This document shows positions 36,345 through 44,519 of a DNA stretch of 64,000 nucleotides, one piece after another. Position 1 is the stretch's first letter; each line of letters opens with the position of its first letter. Where the stretch lies: assembly GCA_902784865.1 (NCBI GenBank), contig CACZWL010000001.1, forward strand, positions 1 to 64,000, written 5' to 3'. Source of the stretch: an uncultured Bacteroidota bacterium (GTDB lineage: Bacteria; Bacteroidota; Bacteroidia; Bacteroidales; P3). Position numbers and translations under genes: made by a program. The notes under the pieces were generated by a model. That model saw only the letters and a list, made by a program, of their open reading frames with translations, was not told the origin of the DNA and did no database searches.

Positions 36345-36375
36345 CAAAATTACTACATTTGCCCGACATGGCAAA
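36345..36375 (-). promoter_or_regulatory. Promoter of the PgpH-YfhO-GT2-TagD operon
   Basis: On the minus strand TTTG (36372-36375) and TAATTTTG (36345-36352) with a 19-base spacer, 21 bases before the start codon at 36323. It is divergent from the promoter at 36571-36601. Confidence 0.82.
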
Positions 36376-36484
36376 ATATTTTTTTGCCTTGACGCACAAC
36401 CCGCTGTGAATCAGTATGCCAAGTCCATTCCTGCCCTTCGCCCCGCGCCCCCTCCGTCGGCAGCCGCGGCGGCCGTCGGCCTGC

Positions 36485-36545
36485 CATAGTCCTACCATAG
36501 TCGGACCAAGGAAGAAGAGGGTACCATTTACTTGCTGTAAATCAG
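36485..36545 (+). repeat. Promoter-upstream repeat, copy 1
   Basis: GCCATAGTCCTACCATAGTC then GGAAGAAGAGGGTACC and TTGCTGTAAATCAGTTGG. Similar word order is found at 49971-50035 and 56395-56455, each just upstream of a plus-strand promoter. It occupies part of the 300-base divergent gap 36324-36623. Confidence 0.55.
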
Positions 36546-36570
36546 TTGGTAACGAAAGTGCATTTTTCTC

Positions 36571-36601
36571 TTGCAGAAACAATTTTTTTTTCGTATTTTT
36601 G
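36571..36601 (+). promoter_or_regulatory. Promoter of the DUF5686 gene
   Basis: TTG at 36571-36573 and TATTTTTG at 36594-36601, spacer 20 bases, 22 bases before the ATG at 36624. Confidence 0.75.
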
Positions 36602-36623
36602 CATTTTCAAATACTCAACCGAC

Positions 36624-39263
36624 ATGCAATCTACTAGCTTGATAAAGAGGATTTTACTGCTCATCCTGCTCTTGCCGGCCCTCGTGGTCTCGGCCCAACT
36701 CCCCGCCACCGGCCTCCAGGGCAAGGTGGTCGACGCCGTCACCGGCGAGGCCGTCCCCTTCGTCCAGATTGTCTTCGACGGCACCCTCGTCGGCACCACC
36801 TCCGACATGGACGGCAAGTTCTCCATCTCCAACACCAACGACAAGACCAAGCTCCTCTTCCGCATGATGGGCTACGAGCCCCACACCGTCACCCTCGAGA
36901 AGGGCAAGGTGCAGAAGCGCGCCACCGTCAAGCTCACCCCCCAGTCGAAGACCCTCGGCGAGGTGACCGTCACCGCCAAGAAGGGCAAGGGCCGCTACAA
37001 GCGCAAGAACAATCCCGCCGTCGAGCTGGTCAAGAAAGTCATCGACCGCAAGGAGCAGAACCGCATCGAGAGCCAAGACCGCTGGCGCCGCGACGTCTAC
37101 GAGCGCATCTCCATGTCGCTCGACGACTTCCGCCCCGACTTCGAGAAGAAGCGCCTCTGGCGCAAGCTCAACTTCCTGGAAAAATATATCGACCGCACCG
37201 AGTTCGACGACACCCCCATCCTCGTTGTCTCCATGCGCGAGTCCTTCGTCGAGCAGTCCTACCGCAAGAGCCCCCACGAGATGCGCTCGCTCGTCACAGG
37301 CAAGCGCTGCGAGGGCGTCGACGAAATACTCACCGACGAGGGCATCGACGAGAATATGGATGCCATGTTCACACCCATCGACATCTACGATGCCGACATC
37401 GAGCTGATGCTCAACCACTTCGTCAGCCCCCTCTCGCCGCTCCTCGCTGTCACCTTCTACAAGTACTATATCACCGACACCCTCTTCGTCGACGGCCAGC
37501 GCTGCGTCGAGCTCTCCTTCGTCCCCGCCAACAAGCAGAGCTACGGCTTCACCGGCCAGATGTATATCTCGCTCGATGCCGACAGCTCCTTCGCCCTGAC
37601 GCGCTACGTCATGACCGTCTCGCCGCACGTCAACCTCAACTTCGTCCGCGACCTCACCATCGTCCAGACTTTCAAAAAGGTAGAGAGCGGAGAGCAGGTG
37701 GCGGGGAATTCCTCGCTAAAATGGATCCCCGACCGCTGCGACACCTACGGCCGACTCTATATCCACAAGAAGATTCAGGAAATCTACGTCCACAAGATGC
37801 GCGTCTTCACGGGCTACGACTTCAGCGACACCGCACGCCTGCTGCCCGACAGCCTCTTCTCGGCCTTCAACACCGTCGTCGAGCTGCCGCGCAAGGACCT
37901 CAAGCGCTACAAGAGCGAGTTCAACGAGGGCCGCCCCGTCAAGCTCACAGCCAAGCAGACCGTCCTCGACAGCATGTGGATCGAGCTGCGCCGCCTCCCC
38001 GAGTTCCGCTTCCTCAAGGCTTTCGCCGAGGTCATGGTCTCAGGCTACATACCCACCCACCGCCAGCGCAAGGAGAGCCGCTTCGACTTCGGCCCCGTCT
38101 TCAATGTCGTCAGCCACAACCACGAGGAGGGCTGGCGCCTCCGCCTCGGCGGCATGACCACCGCGCGCCTCTCGCCGCGGCACTTCGGCGAGGGCTACAT
38201 AGCCTACGGCTTCCGCGACCAGCGCCCCAAGTTCAACGCCACCTATACCTACACCTTCGACGACAAGAACCACCACTCGCACGAGGCACCCTACAGCAAC
38301 GTCTCCCTCGCCGCAGGCTACGACCTCCAGACCCCTGGCCAGGCCTACGACAACTTCGACCGCGACAACATACTCATGTCGTCCGACAAGGCCTTCAAGG
38401 CACAGTATGTGGCCCACGCACAGCTCCGTTTCCGCAAGGAGTGGAAGAGCCACCTCCGCCTCGACACCTGGGCCACCGCCCGCCGCTACGAGCCCGCAGG
38501 CCTCCTCTCCTACCAGCAGTACCGCGCCGACGGCTCGCTCCGCAACGTCGACTTCTTCACCGAGGCCGAGCTCCACGCCGGTCTCACCTTCACTCCCAAC
38601 CTCACCGGCGCCTCGCGGCGCAACGAGCGGCGCTCCAACCTCCACAAGGACGCCCCCACCATCAACCTCTCCCACACCGTGGCCCTCCTCTCCCACAACG
38701 CCTCCCTCTTCTCGCCTAACTCCACACTCTACCACACCACCGACTTCTCCGCCGACAAGCGCTTCTGGCTCGGCGCCTTCGGCCACATCGATGCCAAGGT
38801 CTCGGCAGGCGTCGTCTGGAACCGCGTGCCTTATCCCCGCCTCTACATACCCTCCGGCAACGCCGGACTCTTCCTCTCCTCCAGCGCCTTCAACGCCATG
38901 CAGCCCATGGAGTTCATCATGGACCAGTATGTAGCCTTCTTCGCCACCTATCACCTCAAGGGCTGGATCCTCAACCGCATACCCCTTATCAACCGCCTCC
39001 GCCTCCGCGAGGTCGTCGGCTTCAACTTCCTCTACGGCGGCCTCTCCACCAAGAACGACCCCGCCTACGACCACACCGACCTCTACCTCTTCCCGCAGAA
39101 CACCATCCCCTTCGGCACCAAGCCCTACATGGAATACAGCGTCGGCGTCGAGAACATCTTCAAGTTCCTGCGCGTCGACTACGTCCGCCGACTCGCCTAC
39201 CTCGACGGCCTCGAGCCCGCCGACCGCTGGTTTATACGCCTCGACCTCAAGTTTGCACTCTAG
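36624..39263 (+). CDS. DUF5686 / carboxypeptidase-regulatory-like outer-membrane protein
   Basis: Starting at ATG 36624 the product has 879 residues: signal peptide (RILLLILLLPALVVSAQ), a CarboxypepD_reg-like domain from about residue 30 (LQGKVVDAVTGEAVPFVQIV), and a long DUF5686 region ending as an outer-membrane barrel (last residues FIRLDLKFAL). Common in Bacteroidota. The role is not established, although the plug-like N-terminal domain resembles TonB-dependent receptors. In-frame codons from 36546 lie upstream of the -7 box and are not used. Single gene, followed by a palindromic repeat. Confidence 0.85.
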   Translation: MQSTSLIKRILLLILLLPALVVSAQLPATGLQGKVVDAVTGEAVPFVQIVFDGTLVGTTSDMDGKFSISNTNDKTKLLFRMMGYEPHTVTLEKGKVQKRATVKLTPQSKTLGEVTVTAKKGKGRYKRKNNPAVELVKKVIDRKEQNRIESQDRWRRDVYERISMSLDDFRPDFEKKRLWRKLNFLEKYIDRTEFDDTPILVVSMRESFVEQSYRKSPHEMRSLVTGKRCEGVDEILTDEGIDENMDAMFTPIDIYDADIELMLNHFVSPLSPLLAVTFYKYYITDTLFVDGQRCVELSFVPANKQSYGFTGQMYISLDADSSFALTRYVMTVSPHVNLNFVRDLTIVQTFKKVESGEQVAGNSSLKWIPDRCDTYGRLYIHKKIQEIYVHKMRVFTGYDFSDTARLLPDSLFSAFNTVVELPRKDLKRYKSEFNEGRPVKLTAKQTVLDSMWIELRRLPEFRFLKAFAEVMVSGYIPTHRQRKESRFDFGPVFNVVSHNHEEGWRLRLGGMTTARLSPRHFGEGYIAYGFRDQRPKFNATYTYTFDDKNHHSHEAPYSNVSLAAGYDLQTPGQAYDNFDRDNILMSSDKAFKAQYVAHAQLRFRKEWKSHLRLDTWATARRYEPAGLLSYQQYRADGSLRNVDFFTEAELHAGLTFTPNLTGASRRNERRSNLHKDAPTINLSHTVALLSHNASLFSPNSTLYHTTDFSADKRFWLGAFGHIDAKVSAGVVWNRVPYPRLYIPSGNAGLFLSSSAFNAMQPMEFIMDQYVAFFATYHLKGWILNRIPLINRLRLREVVGFNFLYGGLSTKNDPAYDHTDLYLFPQNTIPFGTKPYMEYSVGVENIFKFLRVDYVRRLAYLDGLEPADRWFIRLDLKFAL

Positions 39264-39264
39264 C

Positions 39265-39306
39265 CTCACCCCCTGGCCCCCTCTCCCATGGGAGAGGGGG
39301 AGGGGA
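39265..39306 (+). repeat. Palindromic CCCCCTCTCC-type repeat after the DUF5686 gene
   Basis: CCCCCTGGCCCCCTCTCCCA / TGGGAGAGGGGGAGGGG forms a hairpin with ATG at its centre. The same kind of palindrome occurs inside the fRMsr gene (44200-44275) and at the 3' end of the fucosidase gene (44528-44565). It may act as a terminator here, but has no T-run. Confidence 0.7.
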
Positions 39307-39339
39307 TAGTTAAAATATAGAAAATGATGATCCGCACAA

Positions 39340-39470
39340 GCCGCACCCATGCCTCGGAGAGGCATAACCTTAATAACCCCAGACAAGCGGAGCGCAGTCT
39401 GGGGGCTGGCAACCCCTGCGCCCACAGCGTCCCGGAGGGACGCGATTTCAACCATACGCCCGTGGCAGAC
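39340..39470 (+). repeat. Probable REP-type intergenic element
   Basis: Contains nested short inverted repeats: GCCTCGGAGAGGC, CCCCAGAC...GTCTGGGG, and GCGTCCCGGAGGGACGC. The 225-base gap 39264-39488 holds no credible gene, although a reading frame crosses it into the next gene. The layered palindromes are typical of dispersed REP-like elements. Only one copy is seen in this window. Confidence 0.55.
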
Positions 39471-39488
39471 ATAATAAACCAAGCAGTT

Positions 39489-40178
39489 ATGAAAAAGACT
39501 CTTATCCTGGCAGCCGCCCTAATTTCAATTTTCAATTTTCAATTTTCAATTTCCACCCCCCTCCACGCCCAGGACTACCACCAACAGTACGTCAGCTGGG
39601 GCTTCACCGCGGGACCCAACATCTCGTCCTACATCATGAAGGTCGACCCCCTGCTCCGCGACACCCTCATCGCCGACTCCGTCCTCAGCTCGCTCCCCTC
39701 CACGGGCCTCAGCCTCTCCCTCTTCTTCGACTACCACATCACCGACCGCTGGGCCCTCCAGTTCAACGGACAGGTCGCCCTCGAACAGGCACTCCTGCGC
39801 TACGCCGACCACCACAGCCACATGCTCACCTTCGGCGCCGACTTCGGCCTCTCTGCCCTCTACCGCTGGCGATGGGGCGCCGGACACGCCTACCTCTCGC
39901 TCGGACCCTACTGCTACTTCGTCCTCTACTCCGCTGCCACCGAGGGCATCAACCTCTACCGCAGGCAGATCTACATCGACCCCGACTCCGACAAGTCGCG
40001 CTTCGCCATGAGCGACATCCACGCCGGACTCGACCTCACCCTAGGCTACGAGTTCACCAACCACTGGATCGTCCAGCTCGAAAACCAGTTCGGCGTCACC
40101 GACATCCTCAACCTCAAGACCTACGGCACCTACGTCTACCCCTACCGCATCACCGTCGGCGTCGGCTGCCGGTTCTAG
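39489..40178 (+). CDS. Predicted outer-membrane beta-barrel protein
   Basis: From ATG 39489: 229 residues with a signal peptide ending STPLHAQ. The hydrophobic core ISIFNFQFSIS is encoded by a CAATTTT repeat (39526-39552). The mature part is a porin-like barrel (YVSWGFTAGPNISSY, later IVQLENQFGV) ending VGVGCRF with a terminal Phe. Upstream in-frame codons from 39324 belong to the REP-like gap. Function not recognised. Confidence 0.75.
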   Translation: MKKTLILAAALISIFNFQFSISTPLHAQDYHQQYVSWGFTAGPNISSYIMKVDPLLRDTLIADSVLSSLPSTGLSLSLFFDYHITDRWALQFNGQVALEQALLRYADHHSHMLTFGADFGLSALYRWRWGAGHAYLSLGPYCYFVLYSAATEGINLYRRQIYIDPDSDKSRFAMSDIHAGLDLTLGYEFTNHWIVQLENQFGVTDILNLKTYGTYVYPYRITVGVGCRF

Positions 40179-40332
40179 CCGCCGCGAGTGAAACACATAT
40201 TTGGTTCTAGTTTCATACATGACTGATTTCTCAGCAGTCTCGGAGAAGCGAAAAGCCCATTCGAGTAATTGTCTGTAAATCAGTTCTGCGCAAGCAATTC
40301 GCATAATTCGTACCATTCGCCGACAAGAAAAG

Positions 40333-40602
40333 TGTTAATAGATGTTAAACACCCCCTCTTTTAACATCCATTAACAAATCGTTTTTCAGTCACCTGCCAG
40401 AGTCGAACCATATACCTACCATTCACCTACCAGATGGCTTAAAGTGCTGAAAAATAATAGTTTAAGTATATTCTGCTGTGCGACAGATGTTTGCGGGGTC
40501 CGAAAACGCCTTTTTTGCCCGCCATCCCCCTTCCGCGAAACTCCCGGAAACGGGCCGCCAACTTTCCCAATAAAAGTTAAATTAACACTATTTTAACAAA
40601 TC
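40333..40602 (+). repeat. Dispersed intergenic repeat element, copy 2
   Basis: Matches 21265-21537 in order: a GTTAATAGATGTTAAA / TTTTAACATCCATTAAC hairpin, CACCTGCC then AGTCGAACC, CCTACCATTCACCTACCAGA and TGGCTTAAA, a diverged middle, then GCCAACTTTCCCAATAAA and GTTAAATTAAC. It fills the first half of the 868-base gap 40179-41046. Confidence 0.8.
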
Positions 40603-40649
40603 GACCCCTTCCATTCACCAGTTAGTCCTGACGCGGTGGAAAATATTTT

Positions 40650-40680
40650 TTTGCCGTATGGAAAAAAGTGTGTAATTTTG
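40650..40680 (+). promoter_or_regulatory. Promoter of the LRR protein gene (long leader)
   Basis: TTTG at 40650-40653 and TAATTTTG at 40673-40680, spacer 19 bases. The predicted start near 40687 leaves a leader of about 360 bases before the ATG at 41047. Confidence 0.72.
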
Positions 40681-40686
40681 CATCGT

Positions 40687-41046
40687 CGTTTCCGTACCGC
40701 CGAAGCCCCTCGAGAGCGACGGGTCAAGCGGGTGGGGCGGGGGTACCCCCTCCTGTGCCACAGGCGACGGCACATATAAGAAAGACGTTGTAACGGCGTT
40801 TATCTGCGGCGTATCGAACTTCGCAACTTCGTAATTGGAACCGCAATAGCGCAATGTTCTTCGTCCATGGTTTGGTGTATAGTGGTCTTCACTATGCGTC
40901 TTCAGCGTGGGCTTCGGCATTGCTTATTCTGTTCCAAAGGCAATGCGAAGGCCGGATACGCGGGATAAGCAAAGAAAGCAGATTCCCGCGCTCTTTTTAT
41001 ATGTTGTTTAACGATAACAATTAGTAACAAACAAATAACAAACAAC
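40687..41046 (+). other. Long 5' leader of the LRR gene with several hairpins
   Basis: Possible stems: TGTGCC...GGCACA near 40758-40775, AGTGG-TCTT-CACT near 40879, GCATTGC...GCAATGC near 40916-40949, and GCGGGA...TCCCGC near 40961-40990. The last 50 bases are A/C rich with AACAAACAAATAACAAAC before the start codon. No convincing ORF on either strand. Its function is unknown: it could be an RNA regulator or conserved repeat DNA. Confidence 0.45.
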
Positions 41047-43752
41047 ATGAAGAAACAAAGACTATTCCTTTTGGCCGTCCTGCTGATGGCCTTGGTATTC
41101 CCCAGCATGGCTAAAGCCTACGACGGCACCGTAGTGGCGCCGACTGGCCAAACGCTCTACTACAAGATTTATAGCATCTCAAATGAAGATTTCACTGAAA
41201 CGTGGTGTCAGATTACAAGTCCAAACACCTACGGCGGCTATCCCAACCTAACAGGCTCGCTCACCATCCCATCTTCAGTCGAACACAACGGTGTGTCTTA
41301 CCCGGTCTGGGTTATTGATACCAACGCCTTCATGAATTGCGTAGGTCTGACATCGGTCGTTTTGCCCACCGAGTTGCAAGTGATTCGTCCTAGAGCATTC
41401 TTTGGCTGCTCCAGTTTGACCTCAGTCACATGGTCCAATTGGTTGTGGCGGATAGGCGAGTGGGCGTTCTTTGGATGTTCTGGCCTCCGCTCACTGACTA
41501 TTCCCAGCCATGTGAATTATATTGAAGAGTATGCTTTCTCTGGAATACCTCATATTGAATACCATGGCACTGCGACAGGTGCTCCATGGGGCGCAAAATA
41601 CATGAACCGCCACGTCAGTGGTGACTTTGTTTATGCGACTACAGCAAAAGACACATTGCTGCTGTACACTGGCACTGGTGCCAATGTGTCAATCCCCTCC
41701 TCTGTCGAAGTAATTGCCAGTGATGCATTCCAAAATAGCAGCATCTCTACAATAACCCTTCCGAATTCGATTTCGACGATTGGCGACTACGCTTTTGCCG
41801 ACTGCCATAACCTGACATCCATCACCATACCCAACTCGGTTACTTCAATGGGGGAGGGTGTATTTTATAGTTGTATCAACCTGACATCGGTTTCGCTCCC
41901 CAATGGCATTACAGAAATTCCACCTCAAACGTTCTATAATTGTTATAACCTTGCTTTATCGCCTCTCAACAACTCTGTTACCAAGATAGGGAGTAGTGCC
42001 TTTGAACACTGTAGCGGCCTTACTTCTTTGCCCCTTCCTGGTACCATTGTCCAGATTGGAGAGCGGGCATTTGCTGGCTGTGGTGGGCTAACCTCACTAG
42101 TTATTCCTAGTTCAATTACCACGATTAAATCCGAAGCGTTTGCCTATTGCGGAGGTCTTACCTCGATAACCATCCCTCCGTCCTGTCGGTACATAGACGA
42201 AATGGCTTTCTCTGGGTGCATTGCACTGTGCAACGCTGTCATCCCCAACACGGTGACTAATATCGGTGAGAATGCCTTTCTAAATGTATACCTCATAGAG
42301 TATCACGGTTCTGCCACAGGAGCCCCATGGGGTGCCAAATTCATGAATGCCTTCCAGGACGGCGACTTCATTTACACCAACGCAACCAAGGACACTCTGC
42401 TACTCTACAATGGCAGCAGTAGTTCCGTGACAATCCCGTCTACAGTCAGGGTAATTGGCGACCAAGCTTTCTACCAAAACAGCACCCTCACCGAGGTGAC
42501 CATCCCTAGCGGTGTTGAACAAATCGGCTTCCGGGGAAACTCCTGGGAAAGACCATACTCTTTCAGTTACTGCACAGCGCTCACCACTGTAAATTTCAAT
42601 CCTGACAGTTGCCGAAACGCGTATATAGAAGTCAGCCCCTTCAGCCATTGTCCTGCATTGACCACACTGAACATCGGCGAAGACGTCACCCTAATCGACA
42701 TAGCTATGTTTAGTGGCTGTTATGGACTTTCTTCTGTCCACATTCCTAGTTCTGTTACTGAGATTGGGCGATGGGCTTTCGAAGTCTGTAACCTCGCCAA
42801 TATAACCGTGGATAGTGACAATCCGGTCTACGACAGCAGAGACAATTGCAATGCCATCATCGAAACGGCTACTAACATATTGACCCAGGGGTCTTCGAAC
42901 ACCGTCATCCCCAACACAGTAGTTGCTATCGGTCTCGAGGCATTTGAAGGCTGCGTCGACCTGACGTCCATCACCATCCCATCCTCTGTCACCCATATTG
43001 CGTATCGGGCCTTCAATTACTGCACGGGGTTAACCTCTATTTCCCTAGGCAATTCTATCGACTCCATCGAGAGAAATGCTTTCTCCGGCTGCAGCAGTCT
43101 CACCACCATAACCATCCCCCAATCGGTCTCCTATATTGGTTCCGGGGCATTTTACGGCTGTAGAGCACTTGACACGCTCTATTTCTATGCAGTCGACTGC
43201 GAGATGGCAATTATCGACGATGAAGATCATTATCCCAGCTCATTGTTCGAAGCATGTGGGGAATTTGTGTTGGTTGTAGGAGACAGTGTGTCGAAAATCC
43301 CAGATATGGCTTTTGTCGACTTTTCCTTCGAAGAACCTACTTATGCACTGACGGCCATCATATCGTATGCCATGACTCCGCCTGCCGTGGGCAGCTGGGC
43401 ATTCGCCACAACCGACCGCCAGATTCCGCTCACCGTGCCCTGCAGCGCCATGGATGCCTACCGCGCCGATAGTGCATGGTCAGAATTCACAAATATTCAA
43501 TGCATGGAGGTTGGTATAGAGGATGTGCAAGAAGAAGGCAATAATGTCCGCGTGTGGAGCGTCGAGGGCCGTATCTTTGTCGAGGGCGGCGAGGGGCGCG
43601 AGGTCTGCGTCTACGACATGATGGGTCGGCAGGTGAGAGGGGAAAGTAGTGCGGAGAACGGAGAGCAGGGCGTGCCCGTGCCTGCCTCGGGCGTCTACCT
43701 AGTGCGCATCGGCGACCTGCCCGCCCGCAAGGTGATGGTGATTAAGGGTTGA
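41047..43752 (+). CDS. BspA-like leucine-rich-repeat surface protein with type IX secretion tail
   Basis: 901 residues: signal peptide (RLFLLAVLLMALVFPSMAKA), about 25 LRR_5 (Treponema-type) repeats with the pattern SVTSIGxxAFxxCxxLTSITIP, and a C-terminal sorting domain (VCVYDMMGRQV, then GVYLVRIGDLPARKVMVIKG). A block around residues 175-240 (EYHGTATGAPWGAKYM...) is duplicated near 420-480 (EYHGSATGAPWGAKFM...). Such proteins are exported by T9SS and bind host or matrix components. Base composition is less GC-rich than neighbours. A repeat-like tract encodes GESSAENGEQ in the tail. Confidence 0.85.
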   Translation: MKKQRLFLLAVLLMALVFPSMAKAYDGTVVAPTGQTLYYKIYSISNEDFTETWCQITSPNTYGGYPNLTGSLTIPSSVEHNGVSYPVWVIDTNAFMNCVGLTSVVLPTELQVIRPRAFFGCSSLTSVTWSNWLWRIGEWAFFGCSGLRSLTIPSHVNYIEEYAFSGIPHIEYHGTATGAPWGAKYMNRHVSGDFVYATTAKDTLLLYTGTGANVSIPSSVEVIASDAFQNSSISTITLPNSISTIGDYAFADCHNLTSITIPNSVTSMGEGVFYSCINLTSVSLPNGITEIPPQTFYNCYNLALSPLNNSVTKIGSSAFEHCSGLTSLPLPGTIVQIGERAFAGCGGLTSLVIPSSITTIKSEAFAYCGGLTSITIPPSCRYIDEMAFSGCIALCNAVIPNTVTNIGENAFLNVYLIEYHGSATGAPWGAKFMNAFQDGDFIYTNATKDTLLLYNGSSSSVTIPSTVRVIGDQAFYQNSTLTEVTIPSGVEQIGFRGNSWERPYSFSYCTALTTVNFNPDSCRNAYIEVSPFSHCPALTTLNIGEDVTLIDIAMFSGCYGLSSVHIPSSVTEIGRWAFEVCNLANITVDSDNPVYDSRDNCNAIIETATNILTQGSSNTVIPNTVVAIGLEAFEGCVDLTSITIPSSVTHIAYRAFNYCTGLTSISLGNSIDSIERNAFSGCSSLTTITIPQSVSYIGSGAFYGCRALDTLYFYAVDCEMAIIDDEDHYPSSLFEACGEFVLVVGDSVSKIPDMAFVDFSFEEPTYALTAIISYAMTPPAVGSWAFATTDRQIPLTVPCSAMDAYRADSAWSEFTNIQCMEVGIEDVQEEGNNVRVWSVEGRIFVEGGEGREVCVYDMMGRQVRGESSAENGEQGVPVPASGVYLVRIGDLPARKVMVIKG

Positions 43753-43767
43753 GAGTTCTGAATTAAG

Positions 43768-43810
43768 ATATAGAGCCGCGGGGAACCTGCGGCTCTATAT
43801 TTGTTTTTTT
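43768..43810 (+). terminator. Intrinsic terminator of the LRR gene
   Basis: ATATAGAGCCGC (43768-43779) pairs with GCGGCTCTATAT (43789-43800), followed by TTGTTTTTTT. Confidence 0.88.
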
Positions 43811-43892
43811 GGTGGTGGGGGGGGCTGTCAATCAGACTTAAATGCGCCCAGTGGTGTTTTTGTCTTGTTTTTGGTTGTGGAGGTGAGCCCCT

Positions 43893-44426
43893 TTACCCAG
43901 GAAGGCAGGCGGCGATTTTTTCCAGCCATAGGCGGTCGGTGTCGTCGAAGGTGGCGAGGTCGCGGCTGTCGATGTCGAGCACGGCGATGACTTCCTCTCC
44001 CTCGAACACGGGCACCACTATCTCGCTGCGGCTCTCGCTGCTGCAGGCTATGTGGCCGGGAAACTGCTCCACGTCAGGCACCACGATGGTGCGCCGCTCC
44101 TTCCATGCCGTGCCGCAGACCCCGCGGCCGTAGGCGATGCGGGTGCATGCGACGGGGCCTTGGAAGGGGCCGAGGACCAGTTCGGCCTCGCCCCCCTGCC
44201 CCCCTCTCCTTTCAAGAGAGGGGGAGACGGCCCGGACTGCACCCCTCTCCTGGAAGGAGAGGGGCTGGGGGTGAGGCACCACCCGGTAGAACCCTGTCCA
44301 CCAGAAGCCCATCTCCCTGTGCAGCAGCGCGCTGATGTTGGCCATCTTGGCTATCATGTCGGTCTCGCCCTCGCAGAGGGCCTCGGCCTGCGGCAGCAGG
44401 GCCTGGTAGCGTTCTTCTTTGGTCAT
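43893..44426 (-). CDS. Free methionine-(R)-sulfoxide reductase (GAF) with a repeat-derived insert
   Basis: 177 residues. The GAF-type fRMsr core is intact: FWWTGFYRV, then LVLGPFQGPVACTRI, GRGVCGTAW, VVPDVEQFPGHIACSS, SEIVVPVF and LDIDS. Cys94, Cys104 and Cys128 have the same 10/24 spacing as the catalytic trio of E. coli fRMsr. Residues about 50-80 (PHPQPLSFQERG..., ...ERRGGQGG) are an insert encoded by a CCCCTCTCC-type palindrome, placed in a surface loop between two core strands. Reduces free Met-R-sulfoxide in the cytoplasm. Confidence 0.9.
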   Translation of the reverse strand: MTKEERYQALLPQAEALCEGETDMIAKMANISALLHREMGFWWTGFYRVVPHPQPLSFQERGAVRAVSPSLERRGGQGGEAELVLGPFQGPVACTRIAYGRGVCGTAWKERRTIVVPDVEQFPGHIACSSESRSEIVVPVFEGEEVIAVLDIDSRDLATFDDTDRLWLEKIAACLPG

Positions 44427-44519
44427 TATTTTTTCACTTTTTTAACGGCGAATTGTGCGATTTACGCGAAGGCTTGCGCAGGCCAATTTACGGCTAATTG
44501 CTCGAATTGCCCCGCTCGC

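Noticed and set aside
40615..40920. Minus-strand frame of about 100 codons upstream of the LRR gene
   Set aside because: It runs through the promoter and leader of the LRR gene on the opposite strand, with no start signal or domain; more likely repeat DNA.
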